Assembly: GCA_900769445.1 (NCBI GenBank)
Contig: CAAGGR010000080.1
Span: 1 to 45,072, forward strand
Length of the DNA: 45,072 bases
Direction of reading: 5' to 3'
DNA from: an uncultured Alistipes sp.
Lineage (GTDB): Bacteria; Bacteroidota; Bacteroidia; Bacteroidales; Rikenellaceae
Under the pieces are notes generated by a model. The model did no database searches, was not told the DNA's origin, and saw only the letters and a program-made list of their open reading frames with translations. Positions 25,374 through 34,066 of this stretch are shown here, piece by piece. The translations under genes and the position numbers were made by a program. Within the stretch, counting starts at the first letter, position 1; the number at the start of each line of letters is the position of its first letter.

Positions 25374-26564
25374 ATGAACTCAATATCGTTAATAAATAAG
25401 GTAAAATATAGTAAAACTTTATACCGATTATTTCGTTTTTGTGGGGACATTTTTATTAAAGTGTTATCACTTTTTATTCGACAAGATAAGAAGTTGATTC
25501 TTTTTGTTAGTTTTGGAGGACGAAAATATGACGATAGTCCACGCTGCATATTCGAAAAAATGATCCTTGATGATAGATTTAACGATTACAAATTTGTATG
25601 GGCATTTATAGATCCTGAACTGCATCAGGTTAGCAAACGAGCAGAAGTGATTAAAATAGACACTCTAAGATACTTTCTTACATGTCTTAAAGCTCGTGTA
25701 TGGATTACAAATAGCGCGATAACACGAGGTTTAAGTTTCAAATCGAGATGGACTCTATATCTTAATACTTGGCATGGCTCTCCCATTAAAAAGATGGGAG
25801 ATGATATCAATCCTGAAAATACATCGTTTAGGAGCCACACTCATAACTTAATAGATATAATGTTATCTCAAAGTCAGTTCGAGTCCCAAATATTTTCTAG
25901 AGTATTCAATATCCCAACTGAGAACTTCCGAGTATATGGACTTCCAAGGAATGACGAATTAATTAGTAGAAACACTACAGAGGAGATCCTTAAGATCAAA
26001 ACGCAATTAAATATTCCTCTCAACAAGCAAGTTATTCTATACGCGCCAACTTTTAGAGAGTACACTAAAGACTCCAACTCTAACTGTATTATTGCCCCAC
26101 CGATAAATTTTGAACATTGGGAGCAGATTTTAGGAGATAAATACATAGTACTATTTAGAGCTCACTATGAGGTTGTCAATGTTATGAATATTAAATACAA
26201 CAACTTTGTAAGAAACCTCTCCCAATATCCTAATCTCAACGACCTCATGCTTATATCTGACATGCTTATATCTGACTACTCAAGCATTTTCTTCGACTAC
26301 TCTATCTTGGCAAGACCTATGCTTTGCTTTGCATACGACTATGATCAGTATTCATCAAAACGAGGCCTATATTTCGATATAAGGAAAGAGTTATCACAAG
26401 AGAATTATGATACTGAGGATAAACTCTTAAACGCGATTCTCAATTTAAATATAGCAGACCTCGAGAGTATTTCAAATTCATTCCGTGAAAAATATATAGA
26501 AGAATATGGGGATGCTACCTATAAAACAATTAACGAAATCGCACAAAATATAATATCTCATTGA
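25374..26564 (+). CDS. CDP-glycerol glycerophosphotransferase family protein (TagB/TagF-like)
   Basis: A 396-residue protein. TWHGSPIKKMGDDINP near residue 125 and MLISDYSSIFFDYSIL near 300 are hallmark motifs of the family that transfers glycerol- or ribitol-phosphate to sugars in teichoic acids and in some capsules. It suggests a polyol phosphate in this polysaccharide. No CDP-glycerol-making gene (tagD-like) is in the window, so the donor could come from elsewhere, or the enzyme may use another nucleotide-activated group. ATG at 25374 follows the gap directly. Confidence 0.82.
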   Translation: MNSISLINKVKYSKTLYRLFRFCGDIFIKVLSLFIRQDKKLILFVSFGGRKYDDSPRCIFEKMILDDRFNDYKFVWAFIDPELHQVSKRAEVIKIDTLRYFLTCLKARVWITNSAITRGLSFKSRWTLYLNTWHGSPIKKMGDDINPENTSFRSHTHNLIDIMLSQSQFESQIFSRVFNIPTENFRVYGLPRNDELISRNTTEEILKIKTQLNIPLNKQVILYAPTFREYTKDSNSNCIIAPPINFEHWEQILGDKYIVLFRAHYEVVNVMNIKYNNFVRNLSQYPNLNDLMLISDMLISDYSSIFFDYSILARPMLCFAYDYDQYSSKRGLYFDIRKELSQENYDTEDKLLNAILNLNIADLESISNSFREKYIEEYGDATYKTINEIAQNIISH

Positions 26565-26573
26565 TTGTCAATA

Positions 26574-27623
26574 ATGAAGATTCTTCAGGTTATCACACAA
26601 TCCGAATTGGGCGGGGCGCAGACAGTTGTTGTCCAGTTAGCCAATAAATTATCTGAATCTCACGATGTTATATTGGTTGCCGGACAGGGTGATGGTAAGA
26701 TGTGGGAGTTGGTAAACGAAAATGTTATCAAGGAGAGATGCCATCATCTACAACGTTCCATATCGCTAAAAGGTGATTTACTGGCCGCAATAGAACTACG
26801 CAGACTTTATAAAAAGTATAAGCCAGATGTTATCCACCTTCACTCATCTAAAGCAGGTACGCTCGGCAGGTTAGTCTTCCCAGCAAAGAAAGTGGTCTAT
26901 ACTGTTCACGGCTTCGACTCTATACGACTCGCTTTTAGGAAATTTTTACCTATCGAGCGTCTACTACAACGAAGATGTAGCGCTATTGTTGGCGTTAGCA
27001 ACTACGATGAAAAGAATCTTCGTGGGGAGGGCATAACCCGCAATGTAACGACTGTGTATAATGGCATTGCTAAACCCGATTGTGACGCTGTAGAGAGGTT
27101 GAGTATTGCAAATGATTATAAGAGGGTAGTACTCTCTATTGCTCGCATCAATCCTCAAAAGGAGCCTAAATTATTTATCGAGACTGCACGTCTGTTGCCA
27201 CAGTACGGCTTTATATGGATAGGCAATCAGGAGTCGGTGGAGCATCTAGGAGATATACCAGCCAACTGCCACTTTCTGGGTAATATGGTCAATGCCGGAG
27301 CATATTGTGCACAGGCAGACCTTCTTATGCTCCCATCCAACTACGAGGGACTACCTATGGTTATCATCGAGGCTATGAGCTTTGGCAAGCCCATCGTGGC
27401 GTCTGATGTTGGTGGCGTAAACGAAATCGTTCGCAACGATATAAATGGATACACCCTACCAAACCAGCCAGAGCTATTTGCACAAAAGATAGATAGGATA
27501 CTTACAGATAGCAACCTCTACGCCAAGATGTCTCATAACTCATATGATATATTCGAGAAAGAACTAACAATTGATAAAATGGTCGAGGGCTATATGAATA
27601 TATATAAATCGATTAATAGATAA
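26574..27623 (+). CDS. Glycosyltransferase family 4
   Basis: A 349-residue GT-B enzyme with ILQVITQSELGGAQTV at the start and EGLPMVIIEAMSFGKPIVAS with DVGGVNEIV near 260. Composition rises toward that of the flanking chromosome in this gene, which marks the end of the A+T-rich core. ATG at 26574 is chosen; a TTG at 26565 would add three residues. Confidence 0.86.
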   Translation: MKILQVITQSELGGAQTVVVQLANKLSESHDVILVAGQGDGKMWELVNENVIKERCHHLQRSISLKGDLLAAIELRRLYKKYKPDVIHLHSSKAGTLGRLVFPAKKVVYTVHGFDSIRLAFRKFLPIERLLQRRCSAIVGVSNYDEKNLRGEGITRNVTTVYNGIAKPDCDAVERLSIANDYKRVVLSIARINPQKEPKLFIETARLLPQYGFIWIGNQESVEHLGDIPANCHFLGNMVNAGAYCAQADLLMLPSNYEGLPMVIIEAMSFGKPIVASDVGGVNEIVRNDINGYTLPNQPELFAQKIDRILTDSNLYAKMSHNSYDIFEKELTIDKMVEGYMNIYKSINR

Positions 27624-27657
27624 CATATATAACACTAACTCAGTGTAACACAAATAG

Positions 27658-28710
27658 ATGAAAAACGACTTTCTTTCGCTTGTAAAGGCAGCCATAAATG
27701 GTAAAACCGCCACCATCAACAGCATTCCAGATTGGGACAAGATATATGCTATGGCGACGCAGCAAGGGGTATTAGCGTTGGTCTTTGATGCCGTGTCGAC
27801 ATTGCCTATCGAACAACAGCCGCCAAGGGCATTGAAGATGAAATGGATCGCCTCGATAGCGAATATTGAAGCGCGATACAACTACCAAAAGAAGACGGCG
27901 ATGGAGCTTGCTGAAAAGTTTCATCAGAACGGCATAACAACCTATGTTCTAAAGGGTTTTGCCATTGCTGGCTACTATCCCAAGCCCGAGCATAGAGAGT
28001 GTGGAGACCTCGACTGTTTCCTCGGTGCGGATTACGAAAAGGGTAATCAGGTGGCTGAGCAGATGGGTGCTAAGGTAACGCGCGAATACTACAAGCATTC
28101 GATTATCGTATACCGCAAATTGATGGTCGAGAATCACCAATTTTGCGTCGGCATTCGCGGCAGTCACGCCCTTAAAGAGTTCGAGCGACACTTAGAAAAC
28201 ATAATCTCTAAGGAATCTACAAAAATTGAAAGTAGCCACCTTATTAAGCCTTCGGCCGATTTCAATGCACTCTTTATCACTATGCATGCGCTGACACACT
28301 TTCTTGTTGAAGGTATCAAGCTCCGCCATATTTTGGATTGGGCGTTGCTACTCAAGACAGAGCAGGATAACATCAACTGGGAGGAGTTCTATCAGTGGGC
28401 AGATAGGATGCATATGACACGCTTTGCTGATGCGCTGACCGCAATCTCTGTGGAATATTTAGGTCTGCAGATTACAAACCCTGCAATACACACCTCGTCG
28501 CCATATTCAGAGCGCATCCTCCGCGATACTATTGAGAATAGCGATGGCATTCATAATAAGGGCTATTCCGCTTGGAAAAGCCGCTTTATGCAGATTAAAA
28601 ACAAGTTCTCCTTTGCATGGAAGTATCATAAGATTTATCAGAAGAGTCTTCTTCTGGAGCTATCGAAGAGTGTCTTGGCATTTCTCTTCGAAAAGCGTCC
28701 AAAGCTATAA
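27658..28710 (+). CDS. Nucleotidyltransferase-fold protein (NTP_transf_5-like)
   Basis: A 350-residue protein. VLKGFAIAGYYP (97-108) and RECGDLDCF (113-121) match the nucleotidyltransferase-fold family often found in polysaccharide clusters; D117 and D119 are the metal-binding pair. Biochemical role in these clusters is not settled; transfer of a nucleotide or phosphate group to the glycan or to an enzyme is possible. Last gene of the operon, 34 bp after the GT4 gene, with chromosome-like composition. Confidence 0.8.
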   Translation: MKNDFLSLVKAAINGKTATINSIPDWDKIYAMATQQGVLALVFDAVSTLPIEQQPPRALKMKWIASIANIEARYNYQKKTAMELAEKFHQNGITTYVLKGFAIAGYYPKPEHRECGDLDCFLGADYEKGNQVAEQMGAKVTREYYKHSIIVYRKLMVENHQFCVGIRGSHALKEFERHLENIISKESTKIESSHLIKPSADFNALFITMHALTHFLVEGIKLRHILDWALLLKTEQDNINWEEFYQWADRMHMTRFADALTAISVEYLGLQITNPAIHTSSPYSERILRDTIENSDGIHNKGYSAWKSRFMQIKNKFSFAWKYHKIYQKSLLLELSKSVLAFLFEKRPKL

Positions 28711-28906
28711 TCGCTTTTTGGATCGTCTCAAGAATCTGTCTAACAAATTTGTTTGATATAATAGCGCATCTACCTCTGCGAGCGCACTATCTTGCCAATT
28801 GCCAGTATACCATAGAGTGGCCTATTGTCTTGAAATTTGCTGAGCGTGAGCGCTGAAAAGGGACGTAGGCCCAAACAGCATCTTTTTATTTCTTCTTAGG
28901 TTATTG
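28711..28906. other. Gene-free stretch after capsule operon
   Basis: Nothing gene-like. It contains GCTGAGCGTGAGCGCT and a T-rich end. The downstream hairpin at 28907 is the likely operon end. Confidence 0.5.
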
Positions 28907-28943
28907 GGGCTGACTAAGTTACTTTTAGTCAGCCCTATTTTTA
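28907..28943 (+). terminator. Capsule operon terminator; hairpin copy 2
   Basis: Stem GGGCTGACTAA/TTAGTCAGCCC (28907-28917 with 28925-28935), then TATTTTTACTT. Same 11-bp stem as at 761-789. Here the U-run makes it a plausible terminator. Confidence 0.75.
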
Positions 28944-29065
28944 CTTCTCAAATGGCGCAGACGCAAGAAAATTAATCGCTTACTATGATTTTATCTGCTG
29001 TTTTGACCAATAAACCGCTACCTTTGATGCCTGAAGAGGTCTGTTTTTTAGGCGTAAAAAACAAG

Positions 29066-29099
29066 AAACCCCTCCACACTGCTGTGTAGAAGGGATTTT
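29066..29099 (-). terminator. Terminator-like hairpin after the tRNA-Cys remnant
   Basis: Imperfect stem CCCTTCTACAC/GTGTGGAGGGG on the minus strand, followed by TTTCTTGTTTTTT. It follows the truncated tRNA-Cys end in the same way as 29366-29399 follows the intact gene. Confidence 0.6.
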
Positions 29100-29121
29100 A
29101 GAGGTCTGAAGCGGATTCGAA
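29097..29121 (-). repeat. Truncated tRNA-Cys 3' end, probable att duplicate
   Basis: 25 bp identical to 29397-29421, covering the T-loop, T-stem 3' side, acceptor 3' strand and discriminator of tRNA-Cys plus five bases beyond. The rest of the tRNA is missing. Direct repeats of a tRNA 3' end are the usual mark of integration. Copies are 300 bp apart. Confidence 0.75.
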
Positions 29122-29365
29122 GTGAGGGCTTGTCCCGAACTCGCGGGGATACGATATAGCGAGACCGCAGGTCGAGTCATAAACACAAACTATCCCCGCA
29201 ACCCTGCCCCCAAGGTGAGCAATGCGCTTGTGTTCATACCTGTGCGCCAGTCCTGCGAAGCAGTGGTTTGATGTGATAGTGTATCAGCGCTTGCACTGAG
29301 AAGCACTATCACACCAAACCATAGCCTGTAAAGGCTCTGTCGCACATACAATCATTACTATGAAA
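29122..29365. other. Structured insert between tRNA-Cys repeats
   Basis: No gene. It holds an inverted pair GCGGGGATA/TATCCCCGC (29143-29151 with 29191-29199), an 18-bp stem with one mismatch (29264-29281 with 29304-29321, 22-nt loop), and a short AGCC/GGCT hairpin. It may be a minimal remnant of an integrated element. Confidence 0.6.
29264..29321. repeat. 18-bp inverted repeat with 22-nt loop
   Basis: TGGTTTGATGTGATAGTG pairs with CACTATCACACCAAACCA, one mismatch. No U-run follows on either strand, so it is not a normal terminator. Confidence 0.8.
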
Positions 29366-29399
29366 ATACAAAAAACGCTACCCAAATCAGGTAGCGTTT
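29366..29399 (-). terminator. Terminator of tRNA-Cys
   Basis: Perfect 10-bp stem AAACGCTACC/GGTAGCGTTT (29373-29399 region), then TTTGTATTTT on the minus strand. Confidence 0.85.
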
Positions 29400-29401
29400 A
29401 G

Positions 29402-29473
29402 AGGTCTGAAGCGGATTCGAACCGCTGTAGACGGTTTTGCAGACCGTTGGTTAAGCCACTCGCCCATCAGACC
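29402..29473 (-). tRNA. tRNA-Cys (anticodon GCA)
   Basis: Cloverleaf by eye: acceptor GGTCTGA/TCAGACC, anticodon stem ACGGT/ACCGT around loop CTGCAAA (anticodon GCA), T-arm AGCGG-TTCGAAT-CCGCT, discriminator T as is normal for Cys. CCA is not encoded. Its 3' end is duplicated 300 bp downstream. Confidence 0.95.
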
Positions 29474-29551
29474 AAGTTTTGATTTCAAATACAAATGGTG
29501 AGATTCTCTCAATCCTACTCTCTCCTACCCTTTGTACTCTCAATCGGTGTG

Positions 29552-29582
29552 CAAAGGTAGAAATATTTTCCCAATCTCCAAA
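29552..29582 (-). promoter_or_regulatory. Promoter of tRNA-Cys
   Basis: On the minus strand TTTG (29582-29579), 19-bp gap, TACCTTTG (29559-29552). Good match to the Bacteroidetes consensus. Confidence 0.65.
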
Positions 29583-29637
29583 ATATTTGCCAACAAAATG
29601 TGCAAATTCTCTTGTGGAGTGCTGAAATAAGGGGTAA

Positions 29638-31065
29638 TTATATCTGCTTACGCATACGCGCGACGGGGATGTCGAGCATCTCGCGGTACTTGGCGACGGT
29701 GCGGCGGGCGATGCGGTAGCCCTTTTGGTTGAGGATATCCATCAGGTTCTCGTCGGTGAGAGGGTGGTGCTTATCCTCCTGCTCGATGCACTCCTCAAGG
29801 ATTGTCTTAATCTCGTGGCTAGATACTTCCTCGCCAGTATCTGTCTGCATACCCTCCGAGAAGAGGTTCTTTAGCAGGATAATGCCGAAGTGGGTCTGGA
29901 TATACTTGCTATTTACCACGCGCGATATAGTCGACACATCGAGGTTGGTGCGGTCGGCTATGTCCTTCAAAATCATTGGCTTAAGTTTGCTCTTATCGCC
30001 ATCTACAAAGTATTCGCGTTGGAAGTCAAGGATGGTTTGCATGGTGCGCATAAGGGTGTCGTGGCGCTGCTTGATGGCCGAGATAAACCACTTTGCCGAG
30101 TCTATCTTTGACTTTACAAACTGCACGGCCTCCCTATCCTCTGCCTTAACGGTGCCATCAGGGGCAACCATATCGCGCATCATATCCTTATATCGGCGCG
30201 AGATGCGCACCTCGGGAATACCTGCGGAGTTGAGCGCAAGGCGTAGTTCGCCATCGCTATTGTCGAGGATAAAGTCGGGGGTGATATATGGTGTTGCCTC
30301 GACGCCCTCCTCGCTATAGAGATTGCCAGGTTTTGGCGAGAGACTACGTATATACTCCATAGCTGCGCGGAAGGTCTCCTCGTCGCTATTTAGGCGCGCC
30401 ATAAGCTTCTCGTAGTGTTTCTTTGCGAAGGAGTCGAAGTGTTGTGCTATAATCTTGTGTGCAAGGCGTTTAGCGCGTGTATCGAGGTTCTGGCGTCGCA
30501 TCTGTAGCAGTAGACATTCCTGCAGTGTGCGGGCGCCAATGCCTGCTGGCTCGAGTTCATGCACGATGCCGAGGATACGCTCCAACTCCTCCACCGATAC
30601 ATCCATACTGCGGGTAAAGGCGAGGTCATCGGAGAGGGATGCCATATCGCGACGCAGGTAGCCATCATCGTCGATGCTGCCAACGATATATATGGCGACG
30701 ATAAGTTCCTCCTCGCTAAGCGAGCGGAAGCGCAGCTGCTCCACGAGAGATTCGCTGAGGGAGTGCCCATTGGTGATGTATACGGGGCGTTGTTTGTCGT
30801 CGCGCGAGAAGTTGTTGATGCGCAACTTGTAGGATGGGGTGTCGTCCTCCTTGCCTATATACTCCTCTACGGAGATTTTCTCGGGAGTGCCATCCTCGTT
30901 TGTATGGCTGTCCGTATCCTCCTCCAACACGATATTCTCCTCAATCTCGCGCTTGATACGCTCCTCGAGTTGCATAGAGGGTAGCTCCAGAAGTTTTATC
31001 ATCTGGATCTGCTGAGGCGATATTCGCGTTTGTAGCGATATGGTTTGTTGAAGACGGTGTACCAT
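29638..31065 (-). CDS. rpoN: RNA polymerase sigma-54 factor
   Basis: A 475-residue sigma-54. The Gln/Leu-rich activator-interacting region is at 1-50 (RLQQTISLQTRISPQQIQMI), followed by an acidic linker, the core-binding domain (about 100-290), the central HTH (DVSTISRVVNSKYIQT) and the RpoN box ARRTVAKYRE (453-462). It directs polymerase to -24/-12 promoters that need an AAA activator; no activator or modulation genes are adjacent. It follows asnS on the same strand, with a terminator between. Confidence 0.96.
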   Translation of the reverse strand: MVHRLQQTISLQTRISPQQIQMIKLLELPSMQLEERIKREIEENIVLEEDTDSHTNEDGTPEKISVEEYIGKEDDTPSYKLRINNFSRDDKQRPVYITNGHSLSESLVEQLRFRSLSEEELIVAIYIVGSIDDDGYLRRDMASLSDDLAFTRSMDVSVEELERILGIVHELEPAGIGARTLQECLLLQMRRQNLDTRAKRLAHKIIAQHFDSFAKKHYEKLMARLNSDEETFRAAMEYIRSLSPKPGNLYSEEGVEATPYITPDFILDNSDGELRLALNSAGIPEVRISRRYKDMMRDMVAPDGTVKAEDREAVQFVKSKIDSAKWFISAIKQRHDTLMRTMQTILDFQREYFVDGDKSKLKPMILKDIADRTNLDVSTISRVVNSKYIQTHFGIILLKNLFSEGMQTDTGEEVSSHEIKTILEECIEQEDKHHPLTDENLMDILNQKGYRIARRTVAKYREMLDIPVARMRKQI

Positions 31066-31082
31066 ACTATTTTTCAGTTCAT

Positions 31083-31120
31083 AATAAAAAATAAACGGTC
31101 GACCGTGTGGTCGGCCGTTT
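31083..31120 (-). terminator. Terminator between asnS and rpoN
   Basis: 12-bp stem AAACGGCCGACC/GGTCGACCGTTT (one G-T pair), ACAC loop, then ATTTTTTATT on the minus strand. 15 bp after the asnS stop codon. Confidence 0.85.
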
Positions 31121-31134
31121 ATTTGGCATTATGC

Positions 31135-32523
31135 TTAGAACTCTGCGTTCTTTGGTGTACGTGGGAATGGGATTACATCGCGGATGTTTGCCATACCTGT
31201 AACGAAGAGTAGCAGACGCTCGAAGCCAAGACCGAAACCAGAGTGTGGTGCCGAACCCCAACGACGTGTGTCGAGATACCACCAAAGCTCCTTGCGGCTC
31301 ATGCCTAACTCGTCTACTCTTGCACAAAGTTTGCCAAAGTCTGCCTCACGCTCCGAGCCACCGATAATTTCACCGATTTGAGGGAACAAAACGTCCATAG
31401 CGCGCACTGTCTTGCCATCCTCGTTCTGCTTCATATAGAATGCCTTAATTTCCTTAGGGTAGTTGATAAGGATTACTGGGCGCTTGAAATGCTCCTCTAC
31501 GAGGTAGCGCTCATGCTCCGACTGAAGGTCGCAGCCCCAGTCGCATGGGAACTCGAACTTCTTGCCTGAGGCCTTCAAAATCTCGATACCCTCGGTATAG
31601 TTGAGGCGTACGAAGTCGTTGTCAAGGACAAACTGCAAACGCTCCAAAAGACCCTTGTCCCACATCTGGTTCATAAACTCGAGGTCCTCGCGGCAGTTCT
31701 CCAACGCATAGCGGATAAGGTACTTCAAAAAGTCCTCTGCAAGATCCATATCGTCCTGCAACTCATAGAATGCCATCTCTGGCTCAATCATCCAGAACTC
31801 TGCCAAGTGGCGTGGAGTATTAGAGTTCTCGGCACGGAAGGTAGGACCGAAGGTGTAGATCTGACCCAACGCCAAAGCGCCAAGCTCGCCCTCCAACTGA
31901 CCAGATACGGTAAGGCTACATGGCTTACCGAAGAAGTCCTGAGAGTAGTCTACAGAGCCATCCTCGAGGCGTGGTGGGTTCTGCATATCGAGTGTCGATA
32001 CGTTGAACATAGCGCCTGCACCCTCGCAGTCTGATGCTGTGATAAGTGGAGTATGGAGGTAGTAGAAGCCCTTGTCGTTGAAGTACTTGTGGATAGCATA
32101 CGCCATAGCGTGGCGGATACGAAGCACGGCACCGAAGGTGTTGGTACGTGGACGAAGGTATGCGATGTCGCGCAAGAACTCCAATGAGTGTCCCTTCTTC
32201 TGTAGTGGGTAGCTCTCAGGGTCTGCGGTGCCATAAATCTCTATAGATGATGCCTGCACCTCTACGCCCTGACCTGCGCCCAATGATGCTACGAGGGTAC
32301 CATCCACGCGAAGACAAGCACCTGTAGTTACACCCTTAAGCTCCGCCTCGTCAATCTTTGAGAGGTCTACAACAACCTGAATGTTGGCAACACATGAGCC
32401 ATCGTTAAGTGCGATGAATGCTACATTCTTGTTACCACGCTTTGTTCTAACCCAACCTTTTACGGTGATCTCTCTGCCATCGCCCTCCATCTTGAGGATT
32501 TCGGCAATACGTGTAAGTTTCAT
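31135..32523 (-). CDS. asnS: Asparaginyl-tRNA synthetase
   Basis: A 462-residue class IIb aminoacyl-tRNA synthetase. The N-terminal OB-fold anticodon-binding domain (about 1-110: ITVKGWVRTKRGNKNVAFI) precedes the catalytic core with FGPTFRAENSNTPRHLAEFWMIEPEM (motif 2) and GFGLGFERLLLFVTG (motif 3). The long NVSTLD insertion region near 175 is typical of AsnRS and distinguishes it from AspRS. Divergent from the GH2-like gene. TAATTTTG on the minus strand at 32564-32571 may be its -7 box. Confidence 0.96.
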   Translation of the reverse strand: MKLTRIAEILKMEGDGREITVKGWVRTKRGNKNVAFIALNDGSCVANIQVVVDLSKIDEAELKGVTTGACLRVDGTLVASLGAGQGVEVQASSIEIYGTADPESYPLQKKGHSLEFLRDIAYLRPRTNTFGAVLRIRHAMAYAIHKYFNDKGFYYLHTPLITASDCEGAGAMFNVSTLDMQNPPRLEDGSVDYSQDFFGKPCSLTVSGQLEGELGALALGQIYTFGPTFRAENSNTPRHLAEFWMIEPEMAFYELQDDMDLAEDFLKYLIRYALENCREDLEFMNQMWDKGLLERLQFVLDNDFVRLNYTEGIEILKASGKKFEFPCDWGCDLQSEHERYLVEEHFKRPVILINYPKEIKAFYMKQNEDGKTVRAMDVLFPQIGEIIGGSEREADFGKLCARVDELGMSRKELWWYLDTRRWGSAPHSGFGLGFERLLLFVTGMANIRDVIPFPRTPKNAEF

Positions 32524-32590
32524 AAGTATCTAATTTATTTCGTTTGTATCTTCTTATAGAGTGCAAAATTACTAATTTTTTGGTAAACGA

Positions 32591-32620
32591 TTGCGCTCTT
32601 GCCACTTTTTTATACCTTTG
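32591..32620 (+). promoter_or_regulatory. Promoter of the GH2-like gene
   Basis: TTG at 32591-32593, 19-bp gap, TACCTTTG at 32613-32620; start codon 25 bp downstream. Confidence 0.65.
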
Positions 32621-32645
32621 TGATACTTATTTATAAGATTATCGT

Positions 32646-33977
32646 ATGAGAAAGAGTATATATTCTGCGTTGTTGGCACTTTTGGTGGTGCTGTTTTGTA
32701 TGGCTGAGGCGGCTGCTCAGGTGCGTGTGTCGCGCTCTGAGTTCCTATGCTACGACCGTAGAGAGGATGCAAATAGGGATGTCCGCACCACTATTGATAA
32801 GCATATCGTTATTGCCCCAGAGGAGCAGTTCCGTGCCGACGAGGGTAAGGTGCGCGCTGTCTATGAGCAGACCTTTGAGATACCTGCTACATGGCAGGAT
32901 TATAATGCCTATCTGCATATGGAGAATGTGGGTGGCGACTACACTATCTTCTTTAATGGTAGGCAGATAACAACGCCTATTGATAGATATACGCCTGTTG
33001 ATCTCTTCGTATCGCCATACTTGGAGCAGGGCGAGAACGTCTTTGCCGTGGTGGTTGTCGAGGAGGAGTCGATGCGACTCTTGGATGAGGGTCTTAAGAT
33101 TGCGGAGCGCAAGCAGTTCGAGAATTGCTATCTCTTTGCGCAGCGCAAGTTGGGAATTTATGACTATAATGTACATTTGCGTCCCGATTCGTTGGGTCGC
33201 TTTGCGGAGCTTAAGCTCGATATTATTGCTGATAACTCATTCTCAACCGATGAGGTAATAAACGTTGGTTACGACATCTATTCGCCAGAGGGTAAGCTTG
33301 TGGAGTATAGTGTTAATGATGTTGCAATGGAGGGCTTCACCCGCGATACGGTATGTTACTCACCATATATCTATAACTCTAACCCTAATCGCTGGTCGCC
33401 GAAGAACCCTAAGCTCTACGACCTTATGCTCTATGTGAAACTCAATGGTATTCTGCGCGAGTATATCCCTCTAAAGGTGGGCTTTGTGGAGTATGGCTAT
33501 ACAGACGATGGTGCGATTACCGCTTTTGGTGAGCCGCTAACGTTAAACAAGGCTACATATAATTCGGCAAGCGATAGAGCGACTACCGAGAAGGAGATTA
33601 AAGCGTTGAAGGCTAAGGGTATAAACTGCCTATGTCCGGACTATCCACAGCCACGCTGGTTTTATGATATCTGCGACCGCGTGGGTATATATGTAATTGA
33701 CTGCATGGCAATAGCCTCACCTACAAATGCTGATAACCGTGATATGGGTGGCACTCCTGCCAATGCTCCATGGTTTAAGGATGAGTATGTAGCGCGCGCA
33801 CTTACGATGTACTACCGCTCGCGCCACCACGCCTGCATCATAGCCTTCAGCCTTAGCAACTGCGACTCTGGCAATGGCTACAATATGTATAAGTGCTACG
33901 AGGCACTCAAAGCCATTGGCGACAGCCGCGCTATCATCTACCCATACGCCGATGGCGAGTGGAATAGCGACATATAA
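32646..33977 (+). CDS. Exported GH2-like protein, probably catalytically dead
   Basis: A 443-residue protein with a signal peptide (about 1-24, ending AEAAAQ). Residues 60-160 form a GH2 sugar-binding jelly roll, 180-285 an Ig-like domain, and 290-443 the start of a TIM barrel. The normal acid/base motif (I-x-W-S-L-G-N-E) reads IAFSLSNC (399-406), so the catalytic Glu is Cys (C406). The protein ends near where the barrel should continue to the nucleophile Glu, and no further frame follows. Together these argue for a carbohydrate-binding pseudoenzyme or a decayed gene rather than an active beta-galactosidase. The clean promoter and terminator suggest it is still expressed. No SusC/SusD pair is adjacent. 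Confidence 0.78.
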   Translation: MRKSIYSALLALLVVLFCMAEAAAQVRVSRSEFLCYDRREDANRDVRTTIDKHIVIAPEEQFRADEGKVRAVYEQTFEIPATWQDYNAYLHMENVGGDYTIFFNGRQITTPIDRYTPVDLFVSPYLEQGENVFAVVVVEEESMRLLDEGLKIAERKQFENCYLFAQRKLGIYDYNVHLRPDSLGRFAELKLDIIADNSFSTDEVINVGYDIYSPEGKLVEYSVNDVAMEGFTRDTVCYSPYIYNSNPNRWSPKNPKLYDLMLYVKLNGILREYIPLKVGFVEYGYTDDGAITAFGEPLTLNKATYNSASDRATTEKEIKALKAKGINCLCPDYPQPRWFYDICDRVGIYVIDCMAIASPTNADNRDMGGTPANAPWFKDEYVARALTMYYRSRHHACIIAFSLSNCDSGNGYNMYKCYEALKAIGDSRAIIYPYADGEWNSDI

Positions 33978-34066
33978 AGTGAAATAGATAGTAAGGGATA
34001 TTAAGGGCGATTTAGGCTACCCCTAAAAACCCTTAATTACCATTATAAATTCCCCCTTTCAGTTAA

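Noticed and set aside
28983..29186. 67-codon minus-strand frame
   Set aside because: It is built from the tRNA-Cys remnant and its terminator.
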